Assembly (NCBI GenBank): GCA_902775355.1
Contig: CACYLY010000030.1
Location: 1 to 47,204 of the forward strand
DNA from: Oscillospiraceae bacterium
GTDB lineage: Bacteria > Bacillota > Clostridia > Oscillospirales > Oscillospiraceae
DNA: 47,204 bases
Direction of reading: 5' to 3'
Each line of letters starts with the position of its first letter. Position 1 is the stretch's first letter. The notes below the pieces were generated by a model. The model saw only the letters and a program-made list of their open reading frames with translations. It was not told the origin of the DNA and did no database searches. Shown piece by piece: positions 6,733 through 14,760 of the stretch. The translations under genes and the position numbers were made by a program.

Positions 6733-8598
6733 ATGAGACAGATCCGAAAACTGCTTTGCATCCTGCTGGTGCTGTGCGCGCTGCTGCCGGCCCTTCCCGC
6801 CGCCCGGGCGGAGGAGCCGGATCTAGAGGACGAGCGCTTTGCCGGCAAGACCTGGGACGAGGTCGTGGAGGAGTTCCTGCAGAGCTGGGGCACAGACCCG
6901 AAGGACGTGGGCCTGGGCTATTACAACACCGTCACCGGGGAGGAGCACTATCTGAACCCGGATGAATACAGGATCACCGCCAGCATGTACAAGGTCCCGC
7001 TGAACATGGTGTTCCTGGACCGCCTCAGCAAGGGGGAGATGGATTGGGACACCAATGTCTCCGGCTACCGCTATGAGGACGTGCTGGAGCAGACCATCGT
7101 CCACTCGAACAACGATATCGCCCGCAACATGGTCAAATGGGAGCTGGGCAACGGGAACTGGCAGGCCGGCCGGCGGATCATCGCCCCCTACTGCGGCCTG
7201 GACCCGGAAAACGTGGACTGGAAATTCCAGGAGAACAACTATTCCACGCCCCGGCAGATGATCTACTGCCTGCGGTTGCTGTACGAGAATCCGGACCGCT
7301 TCCCCCGCCTGGTGGAGACCATGCAGCGGGCCGAGCCCACGGAGTATTTCAAGCGCCGGGAGCACCGCTTCAACATCGCCCACAAGTACGGCTTTCTGTC
7401 CACGGACTATCATCTGTACATGAACGACTGCGGCATCGCCTTTACGGACGATCCCATCCTGCTGGTGCTGTTCACGGACAACGTGACCAAGGCCTATGAC
7501 GTGATGACGGAGTTCTGCACCCTGATGTGCGACTACGCCCAGTACCGCCATGCCCTGCGCCTCAAAGCCGAGGCGGAGGAGGCGGAGAGGCAGGAGCGGG
7601 AGCGCCAGGAGGCGGAACGCCAGGCCGCGGAGGCGGAGCAGAGCCCGACGCCGAGCCCGGAGAGCGCGCCCACGGAAGAGCCCCCGACGGAGTCCGCCGT
7701 GGCGGTACCGGATCCCTCCCCGGAGGGGACGGAAGCCCCCGCGCCGACCCAGGAGCCGCCTGCCTCCGGGATCAGTCCCGCGCCCCCGGCCGACTCCCCG
7801 AGTCCGCCCACGCCCACCCCGCCCACGCCTCAGAAGCTGGCCGAGCGGGTGCAGAAGCAGGGACTTACCACCACGGCGCTGATCGCCGCAGGCTGTACGC
7901 TGTTGGCGCTGCTGACCGCGCTGATCCTCCTGGCCGCCCTGGGCCGGAAATACCGGGTGCGCCGGGCCGGCTTCCTGCTGGTCGCCCTGCTGCTCAGCCT
8001 GGCCGCCCTGGGCCGGATCTTCTGGCCCGCCGTACAGGAGCTGCGCAGCAAGCCCTCCGGGGACCCGCGGGAGACGGTGCAGCGTTTCTTTGACGCGCTG
8101 GCCGCCGAGGACTATGAGCAGGCCTATGTCTATCTGGACGGGGTGGAGACCCTGGGCCTGGAGTATATCCCCCGGCGGGACAGCGGCCGGGAGATCCGCG
8201 CCGCCATGCACAGCCAGTTTGCCGCCGAGCTCTACGGCGAGTGCACGGTGGACGGGGAACGGGCCTACCAGCAGGTGAACTGCCGCTATTTCGACGTGGG
8301 CAAGCTGAATCGGGAGGCCAAGACCCAGGCCATGCTGATCATCAGCCGCTACGTCAGCACGCACCCGCTGGGAGATCTGTACAATGAAAACGGCAATTAC
8401 CGGCCCGAGCTGCTGCTGGACGCCTGGGACGAGGCGGTGGAGACGCTGCTGCTGACCCCGGAGAACTATCGCAGCTCCGGCGGCGTGCAGCTGGAACTGC
8501 GCTGGCATGACGGCGCCTGGCGCATCGTGCCCAACGAGAAGCTGCTGCAGCTGCTCACCGGCGGCGTGAAGCTCACCGAGAAGGGGGGAGAGGCATGA
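6733..8598 (+). CDS. Exported beta-lactamase-fold serine hydrolase with membrane anchor
   Basis: A 621-residue protein. Residues 1-26 are a signal peptide ending PAARA. A class-A beta-lactamase/transpeptidase-like domain follows (about 40-270): nucleophile motif Ser84-Met-Tyr-Lys87, then Ser125-Asn-Asn127 as the SxN motif, and HKYGF in the place of KTG. Next is a charged coiled coil (about 275-300), a Pro/Thr/Ser/Glu linker (about 300-370) and two transmembrane helices (about 380-405 and 415-435), then a 180-residue C-terminal domain beginning ETVQRFFDALAAEDYEQAYVYL, which looks like an NTF2/DUF4878-type fold. ATG 6733 is preferred to TTG 6721. The role is probably in cell-wall metabolism; beta-lactam hydrolysis is not implied. 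It overlaps its downstream partner by 4 bases. Confidence 0.8.
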   Translation: MRQIRKLLCILLVLCALLPALPAARAEEPDLEDERFAGKTWDEVVEEFLQSWGTDPKDVGLGYYNTVTGEEHYLNPDEYRITASMYKVPLNMVFLDRLSKGEMDWDTNVSGYRYEDVLEQTIVHSNNDIARNMVKWELGNGNWQAGRRIIAPYCGLDPENVDWKFQENNYSTPRQMIYCLRLLYENPDRFPRLVETMQRAEPTEYFKRREHRFNIAHKYGFLSTDYHLYMNDCGIAFTDDPILLVLFTDNVTKAYDVMTEFCTLMCDYAQYRHALRLKAEAEEAERQERERQEAERQAAEAEQSPTPSPESAPTEEPPTESAVAVPDPSPEGTEAPAPTQEPPASGISPAPPADSPSPPTPTPPTPQKLAERVQKQGLTTTALIAAGCTLLALLTALILLAALGRKYRVRRAGFLLVALLLSLAALGRIFWPAVQELRSKPSGDPRETVQRFFDALAAEDYEQAYVYLDGVETLGLEYIPRRDSGREIRAAMHSQFAAELYGECTVDGERAYQQVNCRYFDVGKLNREAKTQAMLIISRYVSTHPLGDLYNENGNYRPELLLDAWDEAVETLLLTPENYRSSGGVQLELRWHDGAWRIVPNEKLLQLLTGGVKLTEKGGEA

Positions 8599-9149
8599 GC
8601 GGACAGCCTGATCTGAACCTGGACGACATCCTGGCCGAGTTTTACCGGGAGGAAAACCAGGCGGCCCAGAGCCCCGAGCCCCCAGCCGCCAGGCCCCGGC
8701 CCGCCCCCCCGCAGACGGCCCCGATCCTGAGCTCCGGAGAGAAGCCGGCGGAGGGGACCATCCTCTATGAAGGCCGCCCGGGACGACACGCGGCCCCCGC
8801 CCCGGAGCCCGAAGCGGCGCCTGAGCCGGAGGAAGAGGAGCAGCCCGCGCCCCGGCAGGCGGAGAGGCCGGCTCCGAAGCAGACGGACGGACAGTCCGCC
8901 CAGAAGCAGGCCAGAAAGCCCGCGCCCAAACAGCAGACCGAGAAGCCTGCGCCCAAGAGGAGCCCGGCCAAGGGCTTTGCGCTGATGATCCTGGTGCTGC
9001 TGCTTCTGGGCGCCGTTCTGGCGGGCCTGCTGCGCTGGACCCTGCAGGCCGAAGAGGCCGCGGCCCCCAAGGAGCCGGAGCCCCTGCGCCTGGAGCTGGG
9101 CCTGAACCTGGAGCGCAGCCTGGACGAGAGCGCCGGCACCACGCGGTAG
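8595..9149 (+). CDS. Single-pass membrane protein, disordered cytoplasmic region
   Basis: An unrecognised 184-residue protein translated by ATGA overlap from the serine hydrolase gene. The N-terminus, PDLNLDDILAEFYREE, is a short helical motif often seen at the start of proteins with long disordered tails. Residues 20-130 are Pro/Glu/Lys/Gln-rich with repeated RPAPKQ/KPAPKQ units. One transmembrane helix lies at about residues 132-153, followed by a short external segment rich in Glu and Leu. By charge the long N-terminal part should be cytoplasmic. Coupling suggests it works with the hydrolase, but no function can be named. Confidence 0.7.
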   Translation: MSGQPDLNLDDILAEFYREENQAAQSPEPPAARPRPAPPQTAPILSSGEKPAEGTILYEGRPGRHAAPAPEPEAAPEPEEEEQPAPRQAERPAPKQTDGQSAQKQARKPAPKQQTEKPAPKRSPAKGFALMILVLLLLGAVLAGLLRWTLQAEEAAAPKEPEPLRLELGLNLERSLDESAGTTR

Positions 9150-9180
9150 CTTTGCGTTTCAAGTTAAGAGATTAAGCAAA

Positions 9181-9217
9181 ACCCGGGGACGTGAGAGAGA
9201 ATCTCGCGTCCCCGGGT
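9181..9217. terminator. Hairpin between converging genes
   Basis: ACCCGGGGACG and CGTCCCCGGGT form an 11-bp stem around a 15-base loop. The T-tract is weak on the + strand (CTTT) and better on the - strand (TTTTGCTT). It probably serves as a shared terminator for the genes ending at 9149 and 9221. Confidence 0.65.
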
Positions 9218-9220
9218 CTT

Positions 9221-10144
9221 TCAGTTGTTGGCGTCCGGATCGTCGCTTATGAGCCCGTGCTCCCGGCAGACCCGGATCAGATAGTCCCGCATCTGGCGGA
9301 TCTCCCGGCGCTGGAGCAGGTTTTTCAGGCACACGAAGCGGAGACTGGCCTCGGTCTCCGGCTCCAGGGGCAGGGCCGCCACGTTGTAATAGCGGGAAAA
9401 GGACTCGGGCCCCAGCACCACCCCCACGCCGCTGCGCACCAGGCTCATGTTGGTCTCGATGCTGTCGGAGCGGTAGATCCGCTGGGGCGTGAAGCCGTGG
9501 CGGCTGCAGAGCTCCTTGAGCTGCCGGTCCTCGGCGGAGTTTTCCAGGCCGGAGATCACCGTGGCCCCCTCCAGCTCCCGGAGAGGCAGCCGCTCCCGGG
9601 CGGCCAGAGGGTCCCGGCGGGACAGGAGCACGCACTGCCGCTCCCGCACCAAGGGGAAGCTGTAATACTCGCTCTGCCGGTCCAGATAGTCCTCCGTGGG
9701 CAGCCGGTCCAGCACCAGGTCCACCTGCTGCTGCCGCAGGGCCATGAGGAAGTCCATGCCCGCCTCGGTGAAGAAGGAGACCTCGATCTCCGGCTGGCGG
9801 TCGAAATAGCGCACGATGTCCTCAAACAGGCTGTTGGAGTAGACCCGGGAGCCCAGACCGATGCGCAGCTGCTTTTTCGCGGTGGGGTTGCTGGCCTGCA
9901 CGTCCCGGCAGAGCTTCTGCCAGGCGTCCATCACCGGCCGGGCCCGGCGGCAGAAGTCCTCCCCGGCGGCGGTGAGGCGGGGCCCGTTCACCGTGCGGGT
10001 GAAGAGGGCGCAGCCCAGCTCCTGCTCCAGCTTCTGGATCTGCTGGGAGATGGCGGACTGGGACACGTAGAGCCGCTGGGCCGCCTGGGACATGCTGCGG
10101 CAGGCGGCCACCTCCAGCACGTAGAGGGCCTGAGTGGTGGTCAT
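9221..10144 (-). CDS. LysR family transcriptional regulator
   Basis: A 307-residue LysR-type regulator. The first 60 residues are the winged helix-turn-helix (ACRSMSQAAQRLYVSQSAIS then QQIQKLEQELGCALF), followed by the periplasmic-binding-protein-like effector domain from about residue 90. Length and layout are typical. It is divergently transcribed from iorAB with overlapping promoters, so it very likely controls that operon and itself; the effector is probably an aromatic keto acid or amino acid (inference). ATG 10144 is preceded by GAGGAG on the minus strand. Confidence 0.9.
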   Translation of the reverse strand: MTTTQALYVLEVAACRSMSQAAQRLYVSQSAISQQIQKLEQELGCALFTRTVNGPRLTAAGEDFCRRARPVMDAWQKLCRDVQASNPTAKKQLRIGLGSRVYSNSLFEDIVRYFDRQPEIEVSFFTEAGMDFLMALRQQQVDLVLDRLPTEDYLDRQSEYYSFPLVRERQCVLLSRRDPLAARERLPLRELEGATVISGLENSAEDRQLKELCSRHGFTPQRIYRSDSIETNMSLVRSGVGVVLGPESFSRYYNVAALPLEPETEASLRFVCLKNLLQRREIRQMRDYLIRVCREHGLISDDPDANN

Positions 10145-10166
10145 GGGATCATCTCCTCTTATCGCA

Positions 10167-10231
10167 ATAAGCTTTGCTTATATCCCTATTATAAGGAAAT
10201 GGTTTACACATTTCAAGAGCCTTAGTAAAAT
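10167..10231. promoter_or_regulatory. Divergent overlapping promoters and LysR-type dyad
   Basis: For iorA: TTTACA (10203-10208), 17 bases, TAAAAT (10226-10231). For lysR on the minus strand: TTGAAA (10211-10216), 17 bases, TATAAT (10188-10193). The two promoters overlap. A dyad ATAAGC-TTT-GCTTAT lies at 10167-10181 and contains a T-N11-A box typical of LysR sites; it falls in the lysR leader just past the -10, as expected for autoregulation. A related half-site, AATAAGCC, recurs at 10230-10237. Confidence 0.75.
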
Positions 10232-10280
10232 AAGCCTTAGATGACCCTGAGAAACAATCGTGAGAAAGGAAGTCAAGCGT

Positions 10281-12029
10281 ATGGACAAGGTTCTGTATTC
10301 CGGGAACGAGGCCATCGCCCGCGGCGCCTACGAAGCCGGCGTCAAGGTCTGTTCCGCCTATCCCGGCACCCCCAGCACCGAGATCTTCGAGAATCTTCCC
10401 CAGTACAAGGACGCGCTCTACTGCGAATGGGCCCCCAACGAGAAGGTGGCCACCGAGGTGGCCTACGGCGCCAGCATCGCCGGCGTCCGCAGCCTCTGCG
10501 CCATGAAGCACGTGGGCCTGAACGTGGCGGCCGACCCCATGTTCACCGCCGCCTACAACGGCGTCAACGGGGGCTTCGTCATCGTCACGGCGGACGATCC
10601 CAGCATGCACTCCTCCCAGAACGAGCAGGACAACCGGCATTACGCCCGTTCCGCCAAGATCCCCCTGGTGGAGCCCTCCGACTCCCAGGAGTGCAAGGAC
10701 TTCATGAAGGAGGCCTACAAGATCTCCGAGATGTTTGACGCGCCGGTACTGTTCCGCACCACCACCCGCGTCTCCCACTCCAAGAGCCTGGTGAGCCTGG
10801 GCCAGCGGGAGGAGCAGGAAGTGAAGCCCTACGTCCGCAATCCCATGAAATTCTCCTGCACCCCGGCCCTGGCCTACCGCAACCACCCCAAGGTGGAGAA
10901 GAACCTGGCCGCCCTGGAGGAGTACGGCAACACCTGCTGCCTCAACAAAATGGAGATCAAGGGCCACAAGGTCGGCGTCATCACCGCCTCCATCGCCTAT
11001 CTCTACGCCAAGGACGTGTTCCCCGAGGACACCTCCTTCCTGAAGCTGGGCCTGACCAACCCCCTGCCCATGAAGCTCATCCGGGAGTTCGCCTCCCAGG
11101 TGGAAAAGCTCTACGTCATCGAGGAGCTGGACCCCTTCATGGAGGAGCAGATCAAGGCCGCCGGCATCGACTGCGTGGGCAAGGAGCTCACCGGCAAGCT
11201 CTATGAGTTCAATCCCCAGCTGCTGAAGGAGCGGCTCTTCGATGAAAAGCCCCAGGCGCCGGATCTGGGCGTGGCCGCCGTGTCCCGTCCCCCCGCTCTC
11301 TGCCCCGGCTGCCCCCACCGCGGCTTCTTCTACACCATGTCCAGGCACAAGAACTTCATCGTCACCGGCGACATCGGCTGCTACACCCTGGGCGGCGCCG
11401 CGCCTCTGAACGCGGCGGACACCTGCGTGTGCATGGGCGGCGGCTTCAGCGTGGGCATGGGCCTGGCCAAGACCCTGGCCCTCACCGGCGACACGCGCAA
11501 GGTCTTCGGCGTGGTGGGCGACTCCACCTTCTTCCACAGCGGCATGACCGGCGCCGCCGAGATCATCTACAACAAAGGGCCCATGATCCCCGTGGTGCTG
11601 GACAACTCCATCACCGGCATGACCGGCCACCAGGACAACCCCGGCTCCGGCAAGACCCTCCAGGGCGAGATCGCCGAGAAGATCCGCATCGAGAAGGTGC
11701 TGGAATCCATGGGCTACCAGTTCATCCAGATCGTGGATCCCCAGGACCTGAAGGCCATGGACGAGGCCGTGGTGAAGGCCGCCGCCTCCGAAGTCCCCGC
11801 CGCCATCGTGGTGCGCCGCCCCTGCCTGCTCATCAAGGGCATCAAGCATGACATCGGCAAGTGCGTGGTGGACACCGACAAGTGCATCGGCTGCAAGAGC
11901 TGCCTGCGGGTGGGCTGCCCCGCCATCCTGGTGGAGAACAAGAAGGCCAAGATCGACCAGAACCAGTGCGTGGGCTGCACCGTCTGCGCCCAGGTCTGCC
12001 CCAAGGGCGCCATTACGAGGAAGGAGTGA
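10281..12029 (+). CDS. iorA: Indolepyruvate:ferredoxin oxidoreductase, alpha subunit
   Basis: A 582-residue subunit of the thiamine-diphosphate enzyme that oxidatively decarboxylates aryl pyruvates (from Trp, Phe, Tyr) to aryl-acetyl-CoA, reducing ferredoxin. Visible order: N-terminal pyrimidine-binding domain (SAYPGTPSTEIFE, MKHVGLNVAADPM), central domain, a TPP-binding domain with LCPGCPHRGFFY and TGDIGCYTLG, then two 4Fe-4S clusters at the C-terminus (CIGCKSCLRVGCP and CVGCTVCAQVCP). The spacing in the first cluster, CxxCxxCxxxxC, is the modified form known from IorA. ATG 10281 follows GAAAGGAAG. iorB begins 5 bases after the stop. Confidence 0.95.
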   Translation: MDKVLYSGNEAIARGAYEAGVKVCSAYPGTPSTEIFENLPQYKDALYCEWAPNEKVATEVAYGASIAGVRSLCAMKHVGLNVAADPMFTAAYNGVNGGFVIVTADDPSMHSSQNEQDNRHYARSAKIPLVEPSDSQECKDFMKEAYKISEMFDAPVLFRTTTRVSHSKSLVSLGQREEQEVKPYVRNPMKFSCTPALAYRNHPKVEKNLAALEEYGNTCCLNKMEIKGHKVGVITASIAYLYAKDVFPEDTSFLKLGLTNPLPMKLIREFASQVEKLYVIEELDPFMEEQIKAAGIDCVGKELTGKLYEFNPQLLKERLFDEKPQAPDLGVAAVSRPPALCPGCPHRGFFYTMSRHKNFIVTGDIGCYTLGGAAPLNAADTCVCMGGGFSVGMGLAKTLALTGDTRKVFGVVGDSTFFHSGMTGAAEIIYNKGPMIPVVLDNSITGMTGHQDNPGSGKTLQGEIAEKIRIEKVLESMGYQFIQIVDPQDLKAMDEAVVKAAASEVPAAIVVRRPCLLIKGIKHDIGKCVVDTDKCIGCKSCLRVGCPAILVENKKAKIDQNQCVGCTVCAQVCPKGAITRKE

Positions 12030-12034
12030 GCGGC

Positions 12035-12610
12035 ATGAAAGAGAGCAAGAGCGCGCTGCTGGTGGGCGTTGGCGGCCAGGGCGCCATCCTCACCGCCAAG
12101 GTGCTGGTGAACGGCCTCATGAAGGCCGGCTACGACGTGAAGATGTCCGAGGTCCACGGCATGAGCCAGCGGGGCGGCAGCGTCTCCACCCAGGTCCACT
12201 GGGGCGAGAAGGTCTGGTCCCCGGTCATCGGCAAGGGCGCGGCGGATATCATTGTGGCCTTTGAGAAGATGGAGGCCGTCCGCTACGCCGACTTCCTGAA
12301 GCCCGACGGGGTGGCCGTCATCAACGATTACGAGATGGCCTCCTCCAGCATCGCCGCGGGCCTCTGCGAGTACCCCCAGGGCTGCCTGGAGGCCATGCAG
12401 AAGCACTACCGCTGCCTGGTCCTGAACGCCGAGAAGATCGCCGAGGAGCTTGGCAACGCCAAGTGCATGAACATCGTCCTCTTCGGCGGCATGGTGAAGG
12501 CCCTGCACATGGACGATATCGACTGGGAGACCGTCATCGCCGAGACCGTTCCTCCCAAGTTCCGGGAGCTGAACCTGAAGGCCTACCGCGCCGGCTACGA
12601 CGCCGTCTGA
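12035..12610 (+). CDS. iorB: Indolepyruvate:ferredoxin oxidoreductase, beta subunit
   Basis: A 191-residue gamma-type domain protein (pyruvate ferredoxin oxidoreductase catalytic domain), the CoA-side partner of IorA. Motifs: LLVGVGGQGAILTAKVL, SEVHGMSQRGGSV (typical of IorB) and FEKMEAVRY. ATG 12035 is chosen because AGGAGTGAG overlaps the iorA stop; the frame is open upstream only within iorA. The pair ends at a long terminator. Together they support fermentation of aromatic amino acids or, in reverse, their synthesis from aryl acids. Confidence 0.93.
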   Translation: MKESKSALLVGVGGQGAILTAKVLVNGLMKAGYDVKMSEVHGMSQRGGSVSTQVHWGEKVWSPVIGKGAADIIVAFEKMEAVRYADFLKPDGVAVINDYEMASSSIAAGLCEYPQGCLEAMQKHYRCLVLNAEKIAEELGNAKCMNIVLFGGMVKALHMDDIDWETVIAETVPPKFRELNLKAYRAGYDAV

Positions 12611-12620
12611 GCCGGAACAT

Positions 12621-12670
12621 CAACAACGAAAAACCGGGAAGTCGTTTGACTTCCCGGTTTTTCGTTGTTG
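12621..12670. terminator. 23-bp perfect-stem terminator after iorB
   Basis: Two perfectly complementary 23-base arms around a GTTT loop. The core is ACCGGGAAGTC and the outer arm is CAACAACGAAAA, giving AAAAA/TTTTT tracts on both sides, so it can act in both directions. The outer arm is nearly the same as in the terminator at 41538-41591. Confidence 0.9.
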
Positions 12671-12880
12671 AGTTCGTAGTAGCGCCGAGCATTGCTCGGC
12701 GTTTCCTTCGTTCTGCCGATTCGTTCCTTCTGCGCCGAGCAAGCAGAGCTTGGAACCTCGCACGCTCCCCGCGCGTCGGGATGCTCGGCGCTGCGGGGAC
12801 GCGAAGCCATGACGGGCGCGGCGCGATCTTTTCGTCCTTCGTCCTTTCCTCTCCACTTTTCCCTGTTCGCCGTTCACCGT
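12671..12880. repeat. Intergenic mosaic: palindromes plus heptad repeats
   Basis: 12683-12701 is a CGCCGAGC-ATT-GCTCGGCG palindrome. 12732-12791 is a composite with inverted ends GCGCCGAGCA and TGCTCGGCGC and an inner CCCCGCGCGTCGGG block. From about 12833 to 12895, read on the minus strand, runs a 7-base periodic array (GGCGAAC, AGTGAAC, GGTGAAC, GGCGAAC, AGGGAAA, AGTGGAG and decaying copies), which overlaps the last codons of cca. No gene or CRISPR is present. Confidence 0.85.
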
Positions 12881-14260
12881 TCACTGTTCGCCGTTTCCCT
12901 TTTCTCTGAGATACGCCGCCGCCTGTTTGCGCTGCGTCTCCAGATCCAGACCGGCCAGGCGGAGCTTGTGGACGTAGTCCAGGACCTCCTTGAACGCCGG
13001 GCCCGGCTTCAGGCCCAGGGCCAGCAGATCCTCTCCCTGCAGGGCGGACAGGGCCATTCGCTGCCGGTACAGGGCCAGCATTTCCCGCTGCCGCGCCTCG
13101 ACGGCCCGGAAACCTGCCTCCAGGGCGGCCCCGTTGTCCCCCGGGGCCCTGCGCCCCAGATGGTCCGCCTTGGCCAGCAGCAGCAGGTCCTCCGGGCAGC
13201 AGGAGCGGTCGTAGAGCCGGAGAAAAGCCTTGGGGCCGGCGTTCTGCGCTGCCTGCATGTTGGGCAGCATGTGCAGCCGGGTCATGTCCCGGACATAGCT
13301 CCGCAGCTTTTTCTCCCTGGTCAGGCGGCCCAGAAAGGCGCTGACCAGAGGCAGACCCGCCTCCTCATGACCAAAGGCGCGGATATGCCCGTCGATCTCC
13401 GCGGTGCAGAGGGCCTTGCCGAAGTCGTGGCACAGGGCGGAGAGCATCAGCCCCAGGGGATTTGCCGCTTGGTCCCGCAGCAGGGCGGCCTGATCCAGCA
13501 CCTGCAGCGTGTGGGTCCAGACATCCCCCTCCGGGTGATGGGCCGGAGGTTGGGGCACGCCGATCAGATCCCGCAGCTCCGGCAGCCAGCAGTCCAGCTG
13601 ACCCATGCGCCGCAGCTCCTCGAAGAAGACCGAGGGGCGCTCCGCTTTCAGCAGGGCCTTCTCCAGTTCGCCCATGACCCGCTCGCCCGCCAGGCCCGCC
13701 GTGGAGACCGCGCCGGCCGCCGCCCGGGTCTCCTCGCTTACCGCAAAGCCGAAGCGGGCGGCAAACTGAGCCGCCCGGAACACCCGCAGGGGGTCGGCGG
13801 TGAAGCAGTCCGCGTCCACCATGCGGATCAGCCCCTCCCGCAGGTCCCGCTGCCCGTCAAAGAAATCCAGGATCTCCCCGCTGAGCACATCCTGCATCAG
13901 GGCGTTGACGGTGAAGTCCCGCCGCCGGGCGGCCTTCTCCGGCCCGATGAAGGGATCGGCCCCGGCCGCGAAGTCCCGGCCGCCCCGGCGCTCCGCGTCC
14001 GTGGCCCGGGGCAGGGCAATGTCCAGATCCACATGGCGCAGCCGCAGGATGCCGAAGCTCTCGCCCATGCTCTGCCAGGGGCCCAGCTCGTCCAGGATCT
14101 CCGTCAGCTGGTCCGGACGCAGACCGTGGACCTCCAGATCGATATCCTTGTTTTTCCGGCCCAGAAGCCTGTCCCGGACCCAGCCGCCCACGTAGTAGGC
14201 CCGGCCCCCGCGCTCCGCCGCCGCTCGGGCGATGGCCAGGGCTGTCGCTGTCTCTCGCAT
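12881..14260 (-). CDS. cca: CCA-adding tRNA nucleotidyltransferase with HD domain
   Basis: A 459-residue class II nucleotidyltransferase that builds or repairs the 3-prime CCA of tRNA. Seen: YYVGGWVRDRLLGRKNKDID (the GGxVRD loop and DxD metal motif, about residues 21-40), RRDFTVNALMQD, the RNA-binding head with DPLRVFRAAQFAARFGF, and a metal-dependent HD domain (THTLQVLD ... LSALCHDFGK) near residue 260-295. ATG 14260 follows GGAGGATT. The last residues, NGEQ, and the TGA stop are encoded inside a heptad repeat array (GAACAGTGAAC), so the natural C-terminus has probably been replaced. Function should be intact because the catalytic part is far upstream. Confidence 0.92.
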   Translation of the reverse strand: MRETATALAIARAAAERGGRAYYVGGWVRDRLLGRKNKDIDLEVHGLRPDQLTEILDELGPWQSMGESFGILRLRHVDLDIALPRATDAERRGGRDFAAGADPFIGPEKAARRRDFTVNALMQDVLSGEILDFFDGQRDLREGLIRMVDADCFTADPLRVFRAAQFAARFGFAVSEETRAAAGAVSTAGLAGERVMGELEKALLKAERPSVFFEELRRMGQLDCWLPELRDLIGVPQPPAHHPEGDVWTHTLQVLDQAALLRDQAANPLGLMLSALCHDFGKALCTAEIDGHIRAFGHEEAGLPLVSAFLGRLTREKKLRSYVRDMTRLHMLPNMQAAQNAGPKAFLRLYDRSCCPEDLLLLAKADHLGRRAPGDNGAALEAGFRAVEARQREMLALYRQRMALSALQGEDLLALGLKPGPAFKEVLDYVHKLRLAGLDLETQRKQAAAYLREKGNGEQ

Positions 14261-14460
14261 GATGGAATCCTCCTGCGCCGCGGTCTGCTGGGGCCGCGGC
14301 TTTTTCACGGCCCCCATGATAGCACAGGAAGCGGCCCCTGTCAAAATGCGCAGCGGACAGGGCCGCGGCGTGGAAAAAGAAACGGCCCGGTCACAGACCG
14401 GGCCGTCAATGTGTAGATAAAGTCGCTTCTTGGGCTCTTGAGCAGGGAACGTCGAGGACT
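14261..14460. other. Intergenic stretch upstream of cca
   Basis: Holds the cca ribosome-binding site, a possible -10-like TATCAT on the minus strand (around 14316-14321), and the minus-strand terminator at 14382-14406. No gene is supported; open frames here are GC artefacts. Confidence 0.5.
14382..14406 (-). terminator. Terminator of the nucleotide cluster
   Basis: ACGGCCCGGT and ACCGGGCCGT form a 10-bp stem with a 5-base loop. On the minus strand it is followed by TTTCTTTTTCC. It lies 350 bases beyond the CofE-like gene, so the repeat mosaic at 14461-14757 would be transcribed as a 3-prime untranslated region. Confidence 0.75.
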
Positions 14461-14760
14461 CGCCGAGCAATGCTCGGCGCTACGAGGGTTTCGAGGCTTC
14501 ACCGAGCAATGCTCGGCGCTACGGGGGCTTCGAGGCTTCGCCGAGCAAGCAGAGCTTGGAACGTCGCAGACAAGCTTGGTTCGTCGCGCGTTTCTCGCGC
14601 GTCGCTATGCTCCCCGCGCGTCGGGATGCTCGGCGCTGCGGAGTATCCGCTTCACCGTCCGTTTCCCCTGTAGGGGCCGACGCCCTCGGCGGCCCGCCGA
14701 TCCGCGCCGGCGCTGCGGGGTGCGAAGGCTTCGCCGAGCGATGCTCGGCGCTACTGTTCA
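14461..14760. repeat. Repeat mosaic after the CofE-like gene
   Basis: Three simple palindromes with the core CGAGC-RA-TGCTCG lie at 14461-14479, 14502-14519 and 14732-14750. A 99-base composite (14539-14637) has ends CGCCGAGCA and TGCTCGGCGC and inner hairpins GCGCG-TTTCT-CGCGC and CCCCGCGCGTCGGGA. At 14669-14699 is a TGTAGGGGC module with a second copy at 39377-39407. Heptads (TGTTCAC-type) at 14754-14770 merge into the stop codon of the next gene. A direct repeat GCTACG(A/G)GGG(T/C)TTCGAGGCTTC links the first two palindromes. Confidence 0.85.

Noticed and set aside
6733-8598. Calling the serine hydrolase a beta-lactamase resistance gene
   Set aside because: Only the SxxK and SxN motifs match; the KTG motif is altered and the architecture points to a cell-envelope role.
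12692-14416. A 574-codon + strand open frame across cca
   Set aside because: Antisense of cca plus repeat DNA; translation is low-complexity with no family match.
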